Shown piece after piece: positions 48,039 to 59,214 of a stretch of 64,000 nt of DNA. The stretch lies in contig NC_091006.1 in the NCBI RefSeq assembly GCF_041146395.1, positions 7,260,001 through 7,324,000 of the forward strand. The letters are read 5' to 3'. The notes beneath the pieces are model-generated. The model was not told where the DNA came from. It saw only the letters and a list, made by a program, of their open reading frames with translations, and made no database searches. The stretch's first letter is position 1, and each line of letters starts with the position of its first letter. Source of the DNA: Eulemur rufifrons. Its lineage: Eukaryota > Chordata > Mammalia > Primates > Lemuridae. Position numbers and translations under genes: made by a program.

Positions 48039-48455
48039 GGCCCCTGCGCAAGGATGACACGCAAATTCGTGAAGCGTTCCATATAAAAAAAAAAAAAATA
48101 AAAAAAAAAAAAAAATAACAAAACTATGAAGGTCATCAAAAACAAGGAAAGACTATGAAACTGTCACATATCAAAAGAGACTAAGGACTTATGATAAGTA
48201 AATGCCATGTGGTATCCTGGACTGGATCTGAGAACAGATCATGGCTGGAAAAACTGATGAAATGCATATTGTCTACACTTTAGTCAGCAGTACTGTCCTG
48301 ACCTTAACTTCTTAGTTTTGACCAACATTCCACGGCCATGAGAAATATTAACAGGGGGAGCTTCGTGAAGGAAATACGGAAACTTTCTATACTACTGTTG
48401 GAACTTTTCTATCGTCCCCAAATTATTCCCAAATTTAAAAGTTTAAAAGAAAAAA
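47930..48455 (+). mobile_element. L1M-family 3' region carrying a U6 insertion
   Basis: Related to 34590-35025: ACTATGAAGGTCATCAAAAA, GTGGTATCCTGGACTGGATC, AACTTTTCTATCGTCCCCAA in the same order. Split by the U6 retrocopy at 47982-48118. Confidence 0.65.
47982..48084 (+). pseudogene. U6 snRNA retrocopy (processed)
   Basis: 103 bases from GTGCTCGCTTCGGCAGCACA to GCGTTCCATAT match U6 snRNA with no difference that I can see, including the ACAGAGA box. The terminal U run is replaced by an A-rich tail (48085-48118). A perfect 16-bp target duplication, CAAAACTATGAAGGTC, flanks it (47966-47981 and 48119-48134), so it was inserted by L1-type retroposition. It is antisense to C19orf47 in intron 4. 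The upstream PSE/TATA needed for U6 transcription is not expected to be carried along, so it is probably silent. Confidence 0.95.
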
Positions 48456-49039
48456 CAATGTTTTGCTCAGTGACCTTCTCCATGACAACTGAGAGAATGT
48501 CCCTAGCTTGAGAAAGCCCTCACTGTGGGGTCCCGTCCTAGATGATAGAGAGATGAAGGTCTGTCGTGAAACGGAGGAAGCCACCAAAAGTGACGCGAAT
48601 ACCCACAGCAGCCACCGCCTGCTAACGTGGAATGCTTGAGAGCACAGCTCCGGAGTAAGTTTCCTTCCCGGTCAAGTGCAATGAGGAGGGAATGAGCTCG
48701 CGTGGGTAAGGGATGGCGACAGTGCCTGGCCGGCCACAGCAAGTGCTGGGTGAGTGTTGGCTCCTGTAACTTAAGGAGCACTTCACCCCAGGCCTGGCAC
48801 ACAGGGCTCTCATACACCGTCTGGTAGATGGCCACAGCACCCTATACAGCAGGGGGTGTGAAAAGCCCATTTCAAAGAAACCCAGGAAGGTGGGTCACTG
48901 TAAGTGGAGGGGCCAAGACTGCAATGGCCAGACTGTCAGTCAAGTCACCACCCTCTGGGTCCCACATAGGAAGCTCCTGTCCTCGGGACAGAGAGGGTCC
49001 TGGGGATGATAATTATCATGAGGAAGATAAGAAGCAGCA

Positions 49040-49265
49040 ATAATAGTAATTACAGACAGTCTTTACTACGGCCCTGCTACAGGATGTTTACATTGTGCTA
49101 GGACTTTATTTAGCTTATTATTCACAATGATCCTTCAAGATAAGTTTGCCTCTGCTTTTTACAGATGGAGAAAGTAAGGCTCAGAGAAGGTAGGCAACGT
49201 GCCCAATGTCACACAGCAGATGGGTGAACCAGCCCTGGAACCCAAGTCAGCCTGCCTTTGCTGCC
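49040..49265 (-). mobile_element. MIR, running up to C19orf47 exon 3
   Basis: TTTACATTGTGCTAGGAC, TTTTACAGATGGAGAAAGTA and AATGTCACACAGCAGATGG: reverse-complemented MIR, ending about 80 bases from the exon. Confidence 0.7.
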
Positions 49266-49345
49266 AGGCCATCTGCTGGCTCTGCACGTGCCCCTCCACC
49301 CCGACACTAAACCCAGGGACAGAGGGGCTGGGCAGGGCACCCCAC

Positions 49346-49460
49346 CTGGCGGTGCACCACCTTGGCGTGCTTGAGAATGGCAATGATGTCGCCCACCACG
49401 GTCACTCCCAGCTCATTCATGATTTCCTTGTTGAGATCCAGCAGCATGCTCTTCTGAATC
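49346..49460 (-). CDS. C19orf47: C19orf47 coding exon 3 (residues 36-74), SAM domain second half
   Basis: Acceptor CCCCTGCAG ends at 49461; donor CGCCAG|GTGGGG. Encodes IQKSMLLDLNKEIMNELGVT then VVGDIIAILKHAKVVHRQ. The LxxLxxEIMxELGVxxxGDxxxIL pattern is the helix 3-5 signature of SAM domains, which mediate protein (sometimes RNA) interaction. The domain corresponds to the C19orf47-specific SAM subfamily. Confidence 0.97.
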
Positions 49461-49568
49461 CTGCAGGGGAGGGTCAGTGGTGAGGCCCCAAGCGGGCCAG
49501 AGTGAGGGGCCAGCCAGCTCCCCGCCTCCCTCACCCCAAGTTCAGCCCTGTCCCCTCAGCCACCTCAC

Positions 49569-49656
49569 CTATTATCCACAAACATCACGGCGTAATTGAC
49601 AGCAGGTCCTGGAGGAATGCCGGCTTCCTTAAAGAACTGGATCCACTCTGAAGTAG
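49569..49656 (-). CDS. C19orf47: C19orf47 coding exon 2 (residues 7-36), SAM domain first half
   Basis: Acceptor AATCCCCCAG ends at 49657; donor AATAG|GTGAGG. Encodes TSEWIQFFKEAGIPPGPAVN then YAVMFVDN. W11 and the WIQFFKEAGIPP stretch are SAM helix 1. Enters in phase 1 and leaves in phase 2. Confidence 0.97.
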
Positions 49657-49744
49657 CTGGGGGATTGGACGGGGCTCATTATTCACGTTTTTCTCTTTAG
49701 AGACAGCGGCAGCAAAACCACAGTCACAATGGCTCCCACCCACA

Positions 49745-49935
49745 GGTCAAATGCTCGTCACTGCGGAGCCCTGTGCTGAGTGCTTCACACACAAGATGGA
49801 ACTAAGCCCTCCTGACCCTGTGAGTTAAGCAGTATCAAAACTTCTCCAATTTGCCAATGAGGAAACTGAAGCAAGGAGAAGCTGGGCAACTCACTCCAGG
49901 CTACGGTGTTCACGAGAGGCAGAGCTTCCAAACCC
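49745..49935 (-). mobile_element. MIR
   Basis: CCAATGAGGAAACTGAAGCA core with GTGCTGAGTGCTTCACAC before it. Confidence 0.65.
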
Positions 49936-50204
49936 TTAACCCCATTAGCCAGGCAGCTCTGCCCATACACACCTCTGCCCTGCGTGACTCTAAGCATTTA
50001 TTACACACGCATGCCCAGTGACTGATTTAGGGGAACTGGACTCTGGGTTCTCTGCCCCGGCCCCCCTCAGCCAGCCAGCACAGAGGATGACAGGATCCAC
50101 AGGTAGCTGGAAAGAAGGGTCACAGAGCTAGTCCACAAGCCTCAGCAAGCCCCCTCCCCACCACAGGAGCAGCCCTGCTTCAGAGAGAGACATGGAAGTG
50201 ACTA

Positions 50205-50575
50205 CCACAGGCTTTGGAGCGTGGGTTCGAATCCTGGCTCTGCCATTTCCTGGCTGGCGGACTTTGGACAACTTAACTCTCAGTGTTTTGGTTTCCTCAT
50301 CTGTAAATTTGGGATACTATATTTAACAAGTATTTACTGGGCACTTGGCCCAGGAAAGGTACTGTTCTAGGCACTGGGGACACCACAGGGCACAAGAGGA
50401 AGTCCTTGCCCTGATAGTGCTGACATTTTAGTGATTACGGCACCATTGTCCTTGGGTCACTGTGCAGACTCAATGATGAAGTCCACATAAAGGGCTTTAA
50501 ATGGTGGTTGGCACCGAAGACATCCTCAACCAATGGCAACTGTTATTATTATTACTATAACTACCACCACTGAAC
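50205..50575 (+). mobile_element. MIR split by another ancient repeat
   Basis: GGGTTCGAATCCTGGCTCTG and GTTTCCTCATCTGTAAATTT (50215-50310) form the MIR body. 50325-50440 is a piece of the unnamed repeat (GTACTGTTCTAGGCACTGGG). 50445-50575 resumes the MIR 3' end (ATTATTATTACTATAAC). Confidence 0.65.
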
Positions 50576-51234
50576 ATAGAGCCAAGGCCAGGACTAGGCA
50601 GACCCCACCCATAAACTTTATTCCTTCTAAACTTCTTTTTTGGCCTCTTAGGTGTAACCTCCAGCTAACCTTGACCTGTCAGACCAGGTGGTAGAAAAGA
50701 TCATTGATTCCAAGTAAAACGTGTTTTTCTCACATTTTCATATCTCAGAAACTGTTACAGGATCCACCTCCTGACTGATGGTGCATCATGGTTTAATTAA
50801 CAACTTTTTATTCTTTCTCATGGTATATAACAGTACATCTAACAATCCATGCCATTTTAGATTAGAAGAAATCTGTTATTACTTCACCCATTTTGCTTTT
50901 AAGACAACTGAGGCTCAGAGCAGAGAAACAGACACTCTGGGTCAGATGTGGGTGGCAGTGTGGGGCACAGGCAAAGGCCGTGAGCCACGTCTCTCCCAAG
51001 GAGGCCCCTGCCCAGTTAGCCATGCAAAGGCCTGTCTCCCAGGGCGCTGACTGGTCAAGCCCTCGGGGACTGAGGCTGGCAAAGAGCTCATGCCCTTAGG
51101 ACTTCCTCCCCTAGCCCAGAGGAAAGGGGCGCCATTTTCCTATGTCGCATGGGCACTATCCACCTGCCAAGCCACAGAGCCCTGGGTTCCATTAGCCAAA
51201 AGCAGGCACCTTTGTCTAAGTATCAAAAAGCACC

Positions 51235-52520
51235 ACAGAATGATTCCATTTATATAAAATGTCCAGAACAGGCAGATCTGGAAAGGTCTAAAATAGATTA
51301 GTGGTTGTTAGGGGTTGGGGGAGACATGGGGAATGACTGCTAATTGGTATGGGGTTTTTAGAGGGAGTGATGAAAATATTTTGAGATTGATTGTAATGAT
51401 GGTTGCACAACTCTATGAATAGAGAATATAAAAACTATTGAACTGCATACTGTAAATAGGTAGAATGTATGATACATGAATTATATCTCAATTAAGCTAT
51501 TATTAAGGGGAGAAAATATGCTGGGGGTAGCTTTCTTCCTGAGACAAAGCCTGTGATTTTAACCACAAATTACCAAAACCCAGTGTCCCAAGAACTGCAA
51601 AAGTCCCTTTCAGCGCACACCATCATTAATTGCATTACTTAGAAGGAAAATACCAGGCTAAGTCAACTGCCACCAGCTGTAAGACGTACCACCACTTCAG
51701 AGATGTTAAGTTGTGTAATAATCTGTCTTGGAATTGATGAGTTGTGGCTTGCTGCACATACCAGGAGACATGTACAAGAAGATTCATAGTAGCTTGTCTA
51801 CAATAGCTACAACCCAGAAACAATTTACTATCCATTGATGGTAGCACTGACAAACAAATGGTGGCCACTCTTATGGTGAAATACTATATAGCAGTGAAAA
51901 GAAAGTATAGCTACGCATGGCAACATAGATGACCCTCAGATACTATGTTGAGCAAAGGAAGCCAGACACAAAAGAACACATAGCAAGGTTTCATTCATGT
52001 AAGTTCAAAACCAAAGTCTGTAGAATAGGAATGTTTCCATTGGTGATACCGCTACAAAGAAAAGTAAGGAAAGATGTTCACAAAAGATAAGAGAGTAGTT
52101 TATTCCACCTGGAAGAGGGAGGGGATGTGATTGGGGTAGGACCCTCAGCAGGCTGTCAGTATTCTATTTCTTGACCTGGATGGGTAGAGGAGGTTTTGTT
52201 TTCTTCCATCTTTTTGTTGAACTATAACATATAGGCAACAAAGTACACAAGTTGATACATTTTCCTAAACCAAACATACCTACATAACCAGCACCCAGAT
52301 CAAGAAATAAAACATTCCTAACACCCCAGAGTTTCCCTCCATTCCCCTTGGGGTCACTACGCCCCCCTTCTAACAGAATAGATTGGTTTTGCCTGACTCT
52401 GTGCTTTCTATAAAGGGAATCATAAAGGATATACTCAAATGTTTCCTTTTTAATTGCTCTTAAAACCATGCAATTATGTTTTTATGGATCTTTCTATATG
52501 TACAATAAATCTCAAAATTT
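51235..52520. mobile_element. three L1M fragments
   Basis: 51235-51510 (+): GGTTGTTAGGGGTTGGGGGA and AATTATATCTCAATTAAGCT, an L1M 3' end. 51755-52085 (+): CATAGTAGCTTGTCTACAAT, ACTATATAGCAGTGAAAAG. 52190-52520 (-): L1-like 3' region read in reverse. All are in C19orf47 intron 2. Confidence 0.6.
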
Positions 52521-52966
52521 TTCAACAGCACCAACGAATCCCCGTGCTTTGGCAATCCCAAAATACAGAGTTTAAAGAGCACATGGTGATAAGGCTGATG
52601 ATTGTAACAGTTAACACCTGTTGAGAACTATGCCTAAGATTTTTACATGCAATAATCTCCTGAATTCCAGGATGTAGGGAGTATTGTCATCACCATTTAA
52701 CAGGTGAGAAAACCAAGGCTCTGACAGGCCACAGAGAGACCTGTGGACTTCATAATTCAAGTTCTTCATGGCTAAACTACACTCAGGAGCAGAGACAGAG
52801 CGAGGAAGCAGGCCTCAGCCCCGCCCCCACGTTCCTCAGAGTACAGCTGTTCCTGCCAGTGACCTGGCCCTCCCTCCGCCACCCTGTCTTCCCCCACCAA
52901 GTCCATACCTCAAAAAAAAAACGGCAGTAAGGAGGGGAGGCCCTGGAGAGAAGACAACAGACTCAC

Positions 52967-52985
52967 CCATAGTCACTGAGACCAT
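52967..52985 (-). CDS. C19orf47: C19orf47 first coding segment (MVSVTM)
   Basis: ATG at 52985 in context GAGACAATGG (A at -3, G at +4: strong). Six codons plus one base, then donor CTATGG|GTGAGT. This is the first in-frame ATG of the transcript; no ATG in any frame occurs earlier in exons 1 and 2. Confidence 0.92.
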
Positions 52986-53018
52986 TGTCTCCTTGGCCCT
53001 GATGCTGCTCCCTGGAGC
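52967..53018 (-). other. C19orf47: C19orf47 exon 2 (33 nt of 5' UTR plus start codon)
   Basis: Acceptor CTCTCTTCCAG ends at 53019. The untranslated part (GCTCCAGGGAGCAGCATCAG onward) is open in the frame of the protein. Confidence 0.9.
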
Positions 53019-56000
53019 CTGGAAGAGAGAAAGAGGAGAGAGGGCCCATGAGTCGCCACCGGCTATGAGCGTATGTCCCTCTCCCGGTGCCTGTCTGTCT
53101 GCCTGCCAGGGAGCGTTCCTGGGCTGGGGGCTCATTGCCCAGGAATAGCCTGGAGCAGCTGGCAGGAAGTCAGCCTGAGACAGAGCTGCCACCACAACTA
53201 TCATTTGTGCCTGGGACAAGGCCCAGGGACAGCAAATGTCCACAGCTCCATTCCCACACAGCCCAGAAGGTCAGCTGGAATAGGAGTGGGACAGAAAAAA
53301 GGCACCCCCTACCTAAGACCCATTCATTCATCCCTCCAAACACTCTGTACTGAGAATCTACTATGTGTGAGGCACTTAAAAATTGTGAGGTGAACTTAGC
53401 CTTTAGCTGGGGTCAGGGGACTGGGGAGACGGAGAGTAAACAAGCAAAACAGTTACCAATGTAGTGTGTTAGGACGCCTTTGGTGTCATGGCGAAAACAT
53501 ACAGGGCCTGGGAACGGAAGGGTTGCAATTTTCAATACGGTGATCAGCAAAGACCTAAAGTGACATTTAGAGACCCAAAGGAAGGGAAGGAATGAGCCAT
53601 GTGGTTTTACAGAGGAAGAGTGTCCCAGGAGAAGGTACAAGTCCAGTGCCCTGAGTCAGCTCATCTGGCATGTCTGAGGGACAGCAAGGAGCCGGTGTGG
53701 TGGTGGAGTAAGCACGGAGGAGACCGGTCAGGGAGCTGGGGCACCGGATCACAAGGGGCCCCAGAGAAGAAACAAAAAACCAATTTTCACTTAGAAAAGA
53801 TTCGCAGGTGGTAGAAGGTGGTGTTAAAGACCTATCAGCACCAATGGAGACTGTCTCCATTAACAGCAGCTTGACGGGAACTAAAGGAAGTAATTCTCAC
53901 ATGCTGGTTCAATGCTATGCGACTCTAGGACCACTCGGCCACACTGCCTGGCCCAAACTTCCTTCCCACTTAGCCCTCCTGCTCTCCCTGGCACAGCTCC
54001 TCTCCTCTATCTCCTCTGCCCACTCCCCTCACTCTGCTCCTTCCTTCCCACCCCGGCCCCCAATCCTGACCCCTCTCCCTCACCCCTCCTCCGCCCCCTC
54101 CAAGGGGTGCAGAAGGCCCTGGGCCCCAGCACCTGTTTACCACCCCATACAATCTGCCCCACCCCACCCCACACCCAATGTAATGGTGTAACAGCCTGGT
54201 CAAGAGTAAGAACTCTGGAACCAGACTACAGGTTCAAATCCAGCTCTACAACTTACTAGCTGTGTGGCCTTGGCAAGTTACTTCATCAGGCAAGCCTTGG
54301 TGTCCCCATCTGTGAATTGGGATGGTACAAACATTACCTACCTCAGAGGACTGCTGTGAGGGCTAGATGAGTTTCTATGGATACAGGCCCCTGAGACATC
54401 TTCCCACCCCAGCCCTCCCTCCCCGCCCAGGTGCTTTGTCTGCCTCCCAGTTTTTACACAGGATGTCACCTGTGCCTGGAATGCCTAACTCCTCCTGTCC
54501 TCCTGGCAAGCTCTCCTTCCCTCTGCTTGGTTGCCATCGCTTTGTGAAGCTTTCCCTAAGTCCCCACGTGCAAAACTCTCTCCTCTACCCTCAGCTAGGG
54601 TTCACCTTGCCCATCTCTGCCTTCTGCTCAATCTCTTGTTGATGAACATGACCACAGACATGGCTCCACCCTGCACTTGACACTCTTAGATCCACTTTCC
54701 CTTCCAGATTTTACCACTGAACAAAGACAACACAACAGGCATCTCTCAAAGCGCAGGGCATGGAGAGGTCTCAAGTCAGAGAGAACAACATCTCACATAC
54801 CAAGCACTGACTGTGCACTGGGACCAGGGCCAAGCATCATGCTGATGCCTCACGACAGCCTCACGAGTGACGGCTATTGTTAGCCTCATTTTAATAGATG
54901 AAAAAACCAACTCGCTGAGGTGCAGTCACTTGCCAAATGCCATGTCTAGCAACCGACCTTACTGGGATTCAAAAACGAGTTCTCCCTGATTCCAATGCCC
55001 ATGTAGTCATTCCTGTTGAGTGTTTACTAAGTGCCAAGAGCAACCACCCTAGGAAAAAAGTAAAAATGAGTCCCATGTTACAGGTGAGAGTGGCAAGACT
55101 AAGGTTGTACAGCAAGTAATGGCAGGGCCAGGACTTGAACCCAAGTCAGCCCATTAGCGATGGTTAATGCTCATCAGGGGATTACAAGCCAGGCACCCTG
55201 GTCTGTCTTTGCAAAGTCCCGTTAATGCTCACCAGAATCCTGTAAGTATCGGTATTCTCCCCCTATTACTGCAGAATTCCCTGTTGAACTCAGTTTCCTC
55301 TCTCCACAATCTTAAAAGCACTGACTTTCTGAATAATGAAAATTGTAACAATAATAGTCATTTAAAAAATGACAGTTCCCCAGACTCGAGTAATTACCCT
55401 GTACCAGACTCTGTGTACTAAGCTCTTAGAAGACTTAGATCCAAATCCCAATTTTATCACTTCCTAATCCTGACTCTGGACAAATGGCTTAACCTTGCTG
55501 ACCTCACTGTACAACAAGAATGATAAGAGTACCTAATAAAGTTGTAATAGAGATTAAATGAGTTAGTAAACTCAAAGCCCTTAGAACAATGCTCCTGCAT
55601 TAAACAAAACAAATAAACCTTCATTGAGGGACAGGGTGGGACAGTCGATGACCTAGTGTGATTCGTATGCAGTTTAAGTTGGGAACCGAGTATGAGACAA
55701 CTTGATGGGGTCCATAGGCTCTGACAACATGGAATCACATAGTACAAGTTATTCTCTCTTCAATTCTCTTTCCATTTCTGTCTATAATTTAATAGACTGT
55801 TCTGTTTCCATTGCATTTTAGGTTAAGTTTTCCTTCCTCTTACAGCCAGCAATGTTAGTTTTCCATTAAGATAGCAATGCAAATTTTCCTTCTCAGATTA
55901 ATTGACTGGAGGAAAATGTACCAGTTGTTTTCAAGAAAAAGAAAAATGTAATACTACAGGACTCGGCCAAACTGGCCAAATAGTAAGTGGCAGAATGTCG

Positions 56001-56457
56001 ATTTTTCCCAGCTCTGGTTCTAACTTTTTCCTAGTGCTGTCTCTGAGCTTCCTCCTGAAACCATCCTCATGATATTAATTCAAAGCAAGTTGCTGGGATT
56101 TTAACAAGGACATAAATCTTGAAGAAACACAGCTAAACATTAACTCGCTTTTGCCCCAGAGCCCACTCCCTTCTGTTTACTGCTTAAGATTCAATAGCCA
56201 TTTGTCACAAAGTCCTATAACTTCCCTTAATCGCTCTTATAGATAAGATCTCCAATCTAAGACTGTTTTTAAGATATTTTCTAGACCCTGCATTCCAATG
56301 GGACAGGTGGACCTGTGACCCCTGCCAAGGAACTGACTCAGTGCAGTAATGCAGTTCTTACATCCCTATAATTTTACACACACCCTCGCCTAGCCAATTA
56401 ATTATGCCAATTCCCTAGCCCCCTGCCCACCAAAATTCTCTTGTAAAATTCAGTCCA

Positions 56458-56790
56458 GGCCAGGCACAGTGGCTCATTCCTGTGACCCCAGCACTTTGGG
56501 AGGCTGAGACTGAAGGATGGCTGCAGGCCAGGAGTTTGAGACCAGCTTGGGCAACACAGTGAGACCCTGTCTCTACAAAAAAATTTAAAATTAGCCAGGC
56601 ATGGTGGTGCGCACCTGTAGCCTCAGCTACTCGGGAGGCTCAGGCAAGAGGATTGCTTGAGCTCAGGAGTTTGAGGTTGCATCTGAGGTTGCAGTGAGCT
56701 ACAATGCCACTGCACTATAGCCTGGGCAACAGAGTGAGACTCTGTCTCAAAAAAAAAAAACCAAAAAACACAAAAAAAAAACCCAGCGCA
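56458..56790 (+). mobile_element. Alu
   Basis: GGCCAGGCACAGTGGCTCAT start; right arm with a duplicated GAGGTTGCATCTGAGGTTGC; C-interrupted A-tail to about 56782. Confidence 0.88.
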
Positions 56791-57009
56791 GAACTCCTTG
56801 GGGAGATGGATTTGAGGGGTTCCTCCCATCTCTTCATTTGGCTCCCCAATGTTTATTAAACTCTTTCTCTGCTGCAACCCCTGCTGTCTCCGTGTATTGG
56901 TCTGATTACCGCACAGCAGGCAAAAGAACCTGTGGTCCCGTAACATTCCTTCCTGCTATTTCCTGGGAATTCCCAGCTACACCAATGATTTTCAGAATCA
57001 TTATCATTA

Positions 57010-57420
57010 CAGTCCCAATCTATGAGCTCTTACTGTGCCAGGCCTTGAGCTAAAAGCTTTAAACATGTTTCATTATAATCCTCAAAACGACCCTATGATA
57101 TTGGAACTAATTAGTCCACATTGTATAGATGAGAAACATGAGGTTCAGGGAAGGGAAGGCAGAGACCCACTGCCACACAGGGAGCTGGGACTTGAACCGA
57201 AATCCGTTGGCCTCCAAGCCCAACAATTTTTCACACCAAGCTCAAGCATCAATACTAACAATAATAGTACAGCAACGAAGGGAGCACTATGTGCAGGCGC
57301 GGAGCTAGGGATTCTGACGTGCACGAACTGACTTCTCACTCCAACCCATAAAACGGGTGCTACAGTGGGATTCTGACCCCCATTCTACAGAGGAGGAAAC
57401 TGAGGCTCAGAGAAACAAAT
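57010..57420 (-). mobile_element. two MIR copies beside the CpG island
   Basis: 57010-57235: GAGCTCTTACTGTGCCAGGC ... GATGAGAAACATGAGGTTCA. 57240-57420: CAATAATAGTACAGCAACGA ... GAGGAGGAAACTGAGGCTCA. Confidence 0.65.
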
Positions 57421-57530
57421 CGTCTGTCCACAGCTGCACAGCGGAGCCCGGACTGTAACTCCAGAGCCCCGGACGCCATCCATCCCCACCGCATTCGGCC
57501 CAGTCCCGCCACCCCGGGCCCGTGCCTCAC

Positions 57531-57690
57531 CTGGCCCACCGGGCCCGCGCCCACTCGCGCCGCCCGCCCTCCCTCCCGACGGCGCCAACTGTCAGACACT
57601 CCTCCCTCCTCCCCGGCTGCCCTCCCCGGAAGCGCCGCCCTCCCCGCCGGAAGCCGGGCTGACGCGGCCGCTCTAGCCAGCCCGGCCGCC
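57531..57690 (-). other. C19orf47: C19orf47 exon 1 (5' UTR, CpG island)
   Basis: GC-rich minus-strand segment ending at a strong donor, GGCCAG|GTGAGG, at 57531. The start is estimated from the position of the promoter motifs. No ATG is present in it on this strand. Confidence 0.7.
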
Positions 57691-57714
57691 ACCGGCTAGA
57701 GTGCAGCGGCGACC

Positions 57715-57724
57715 GTCACGTGAC
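57715..57724. promoter_or_regulatory. CLEAR element GTCACGTGAC (TFEB/TFE3/MITF or USF site)
   Basis: An exact match to the 10-base palindromic CLEAR consensus, between the two presumed starts. USF factors bind the same core, so the identity of the bound factor is inference. PLD3 is a lysosomal enzyme, which fits. Confidence 0.75.
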
Positions 57725-57964
57725 CGCCCCGAGTCCCCGGAGCGCCTCCCTGCTCCTGGCGCTAGCGAGGAGCGCAGCCAATGAGACAGGTTCCTGCCTG
57801 GCCCCCGGCGGCCTGCAGTCCAGCGGGAGTGCGCCTGCGCGCGGATGGGGGCGATCAGGTGGGGTTCCAGCCTGGAAGGTGTGCGCGAGGCTGGTCCCAG
57901 AGTGGGAGACGTGAACTGCAGGTACTGTGTGATCCGAGGGCGCGGCGCCTCGGCTGCCTCCTTG

Positions 57965-58480
57965 TGTTGTCGTCCTGTCTATAATGCATCCCTCTCCTTA
58001 TGTCGTCTTCGGTCCCTTTATGTCGCCATCCCTCCCCTTATGTTGCATCCCACATAAATCGTCACCACTCCTCTTCTGTAGCCGTCACCCTCCTTATGTC
58101 GCTGTCAACCCCCTTAACTCGCCTCCGTTCCCCTTAAGTCCTTATTGCCATTAGATGTCGCAGTCGCCCCCCGTTTAAGTCATCGTCTCCTTATGTCACC
58201 TGCACCCCTCTTTTCTTACCATTTCTTTATGAAATCCTCATTTCTCTTAAATCGTCGTCAGACCCCCATGTCACCTTCGCACAGCTACTGTTAACATCTC
58301 TCTCAGGCAACCCTCATGTCATTACCCCCTATGTCTTCGTTCCTCCCATGTCACCATTGCTCCTCAGACAGTCACCATCCATGTCTCATTCTTCCAGTTT
58401 TCCCCATAAGGAGCCACCCAGTTTTACAGTTGTTTTTCTTCCCTCCATGTCTCCGTCATTTCCCCGTGTCACATGTCACA
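57965..58480 (+). repeat. degenerate TTATGTCGYC-type tandem array
   Basis: Units such as CCTTATGTCGTCTTCGGTC, CTTTATGTCGCCATCCCTCC and CTTATGTCGCTGTCAACCCC recur about every 19-30 bases with heavy drift (later units read CATGTCACC or CATGTCATT). A strand-asymmetric, pyrimidine-rich array just inside the presumed PLD3 intron 1. More diverged CCTCAC/CATCAC repeats follow at 58720-58910. Confidence 0.65.
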
Positions 58481-58504
58481 TCTCACCTACTCCTACCATA
58501 CGGG

Positions 58505-58690
58505 TCCTAGAGCGCATTATTCAGGGTGTGCCAGAATCCCAGCTCCACCACTAAACCTCTGGGTAACCTTGATCACCTTACCACGCCTTTCCAATCTCAG
58601 CTTCCTCACCTGTAAAACGCACACAGGGACACCTACCTACATCAGGGATGAATGTGAAGATTCTGTGAGTTTGTTCTTGTGACATGCTCA
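58505..58690 (+). mobile_element. MIR
   Basis: CAGAATCCCAGCTCCACCAC, CTCAGCTTCCTCACCTGTAA and an end like MIR. Confidence 0.65.
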
Positions 58691-59214
58691 TCATGGCGTT
58701 TTTGGCTAATATTGTTCCTAACCCTGTCACCCTCACCCTCATCCAATCACCTTCATCACCTCCTCACAGTCTCCTTTCTCCTCTCCCCAGCTGCCCTCAT
58801 CATTCCTGTGGTGTGTCACACTCCTCATTATCACCAACCCCTCTGCCACAGCAGCCGCACCACCCCACGACCTCCATGTTGCCCTCACCTCTGCCACGTC
58901 ACCACCACTGAGGGGGTGGCCTGTCAGCCGTCCTGAACCTTGCTTCTGTAAATATTCAATCTCTATCTCTTTATCTTGTTGGATTGAGTGATTTCCCACC
59001 CCTAAAAATGAGAGCATTTAGCCAGTGCTGTTGGAGTCATGGAGGGCTTGGTAGGGTAGGGGGAGACTATAAGTAGCTTAGCCCTAGACCTCCTTGGACT
59101 TTTAGAATTGGAGCTATGGAGAGATGAGGCAGGTCCCTCCACGCTCCAGTCAAGCCTCAGCAGTTCTGAATCCCCAAGCAGAGTGGTAAGTATCCTCTGC
59201 ACTCAGCTTGTCCC

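Larger units (their letters stand above)
53019..57530 (-). other. C19orf47 intron 1
   Basis: Contains the unnamed ancient repeat (53320-53790), a pyrimidine-rich tract (53970-54110), MIR (+) at 54185-54370, an L2 piece (54380-54640), two MIR (-) at 54790-55160, MIR (+) at 55420-55620, an Alu at 56458-56790 and two MIR (-) near 57010-57415. 55650-56450 holds nothing I could assign. Confidence 0.8.
57430..57930. promoter_or_regulatory. divergent CpG-island promoter of C19orf47 (-) and PLD3 (+)
   Basis: High CpG, no TATA. Visible motifs: two ETS-type CCGGAAG at 57627-57633 and 57647-57653; a perfect CLEAR/E-box palindrome GTCACGTGAC at 57715-57724; a CCAAT box at 57778-57782 (AGCCAATGAG); an NRF1-like TGCGCCTGCGCGC near 57831. 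C19orf47 exon 1 is on the left. By gene order PLD3 starts on the right. Confidence 0.8.
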
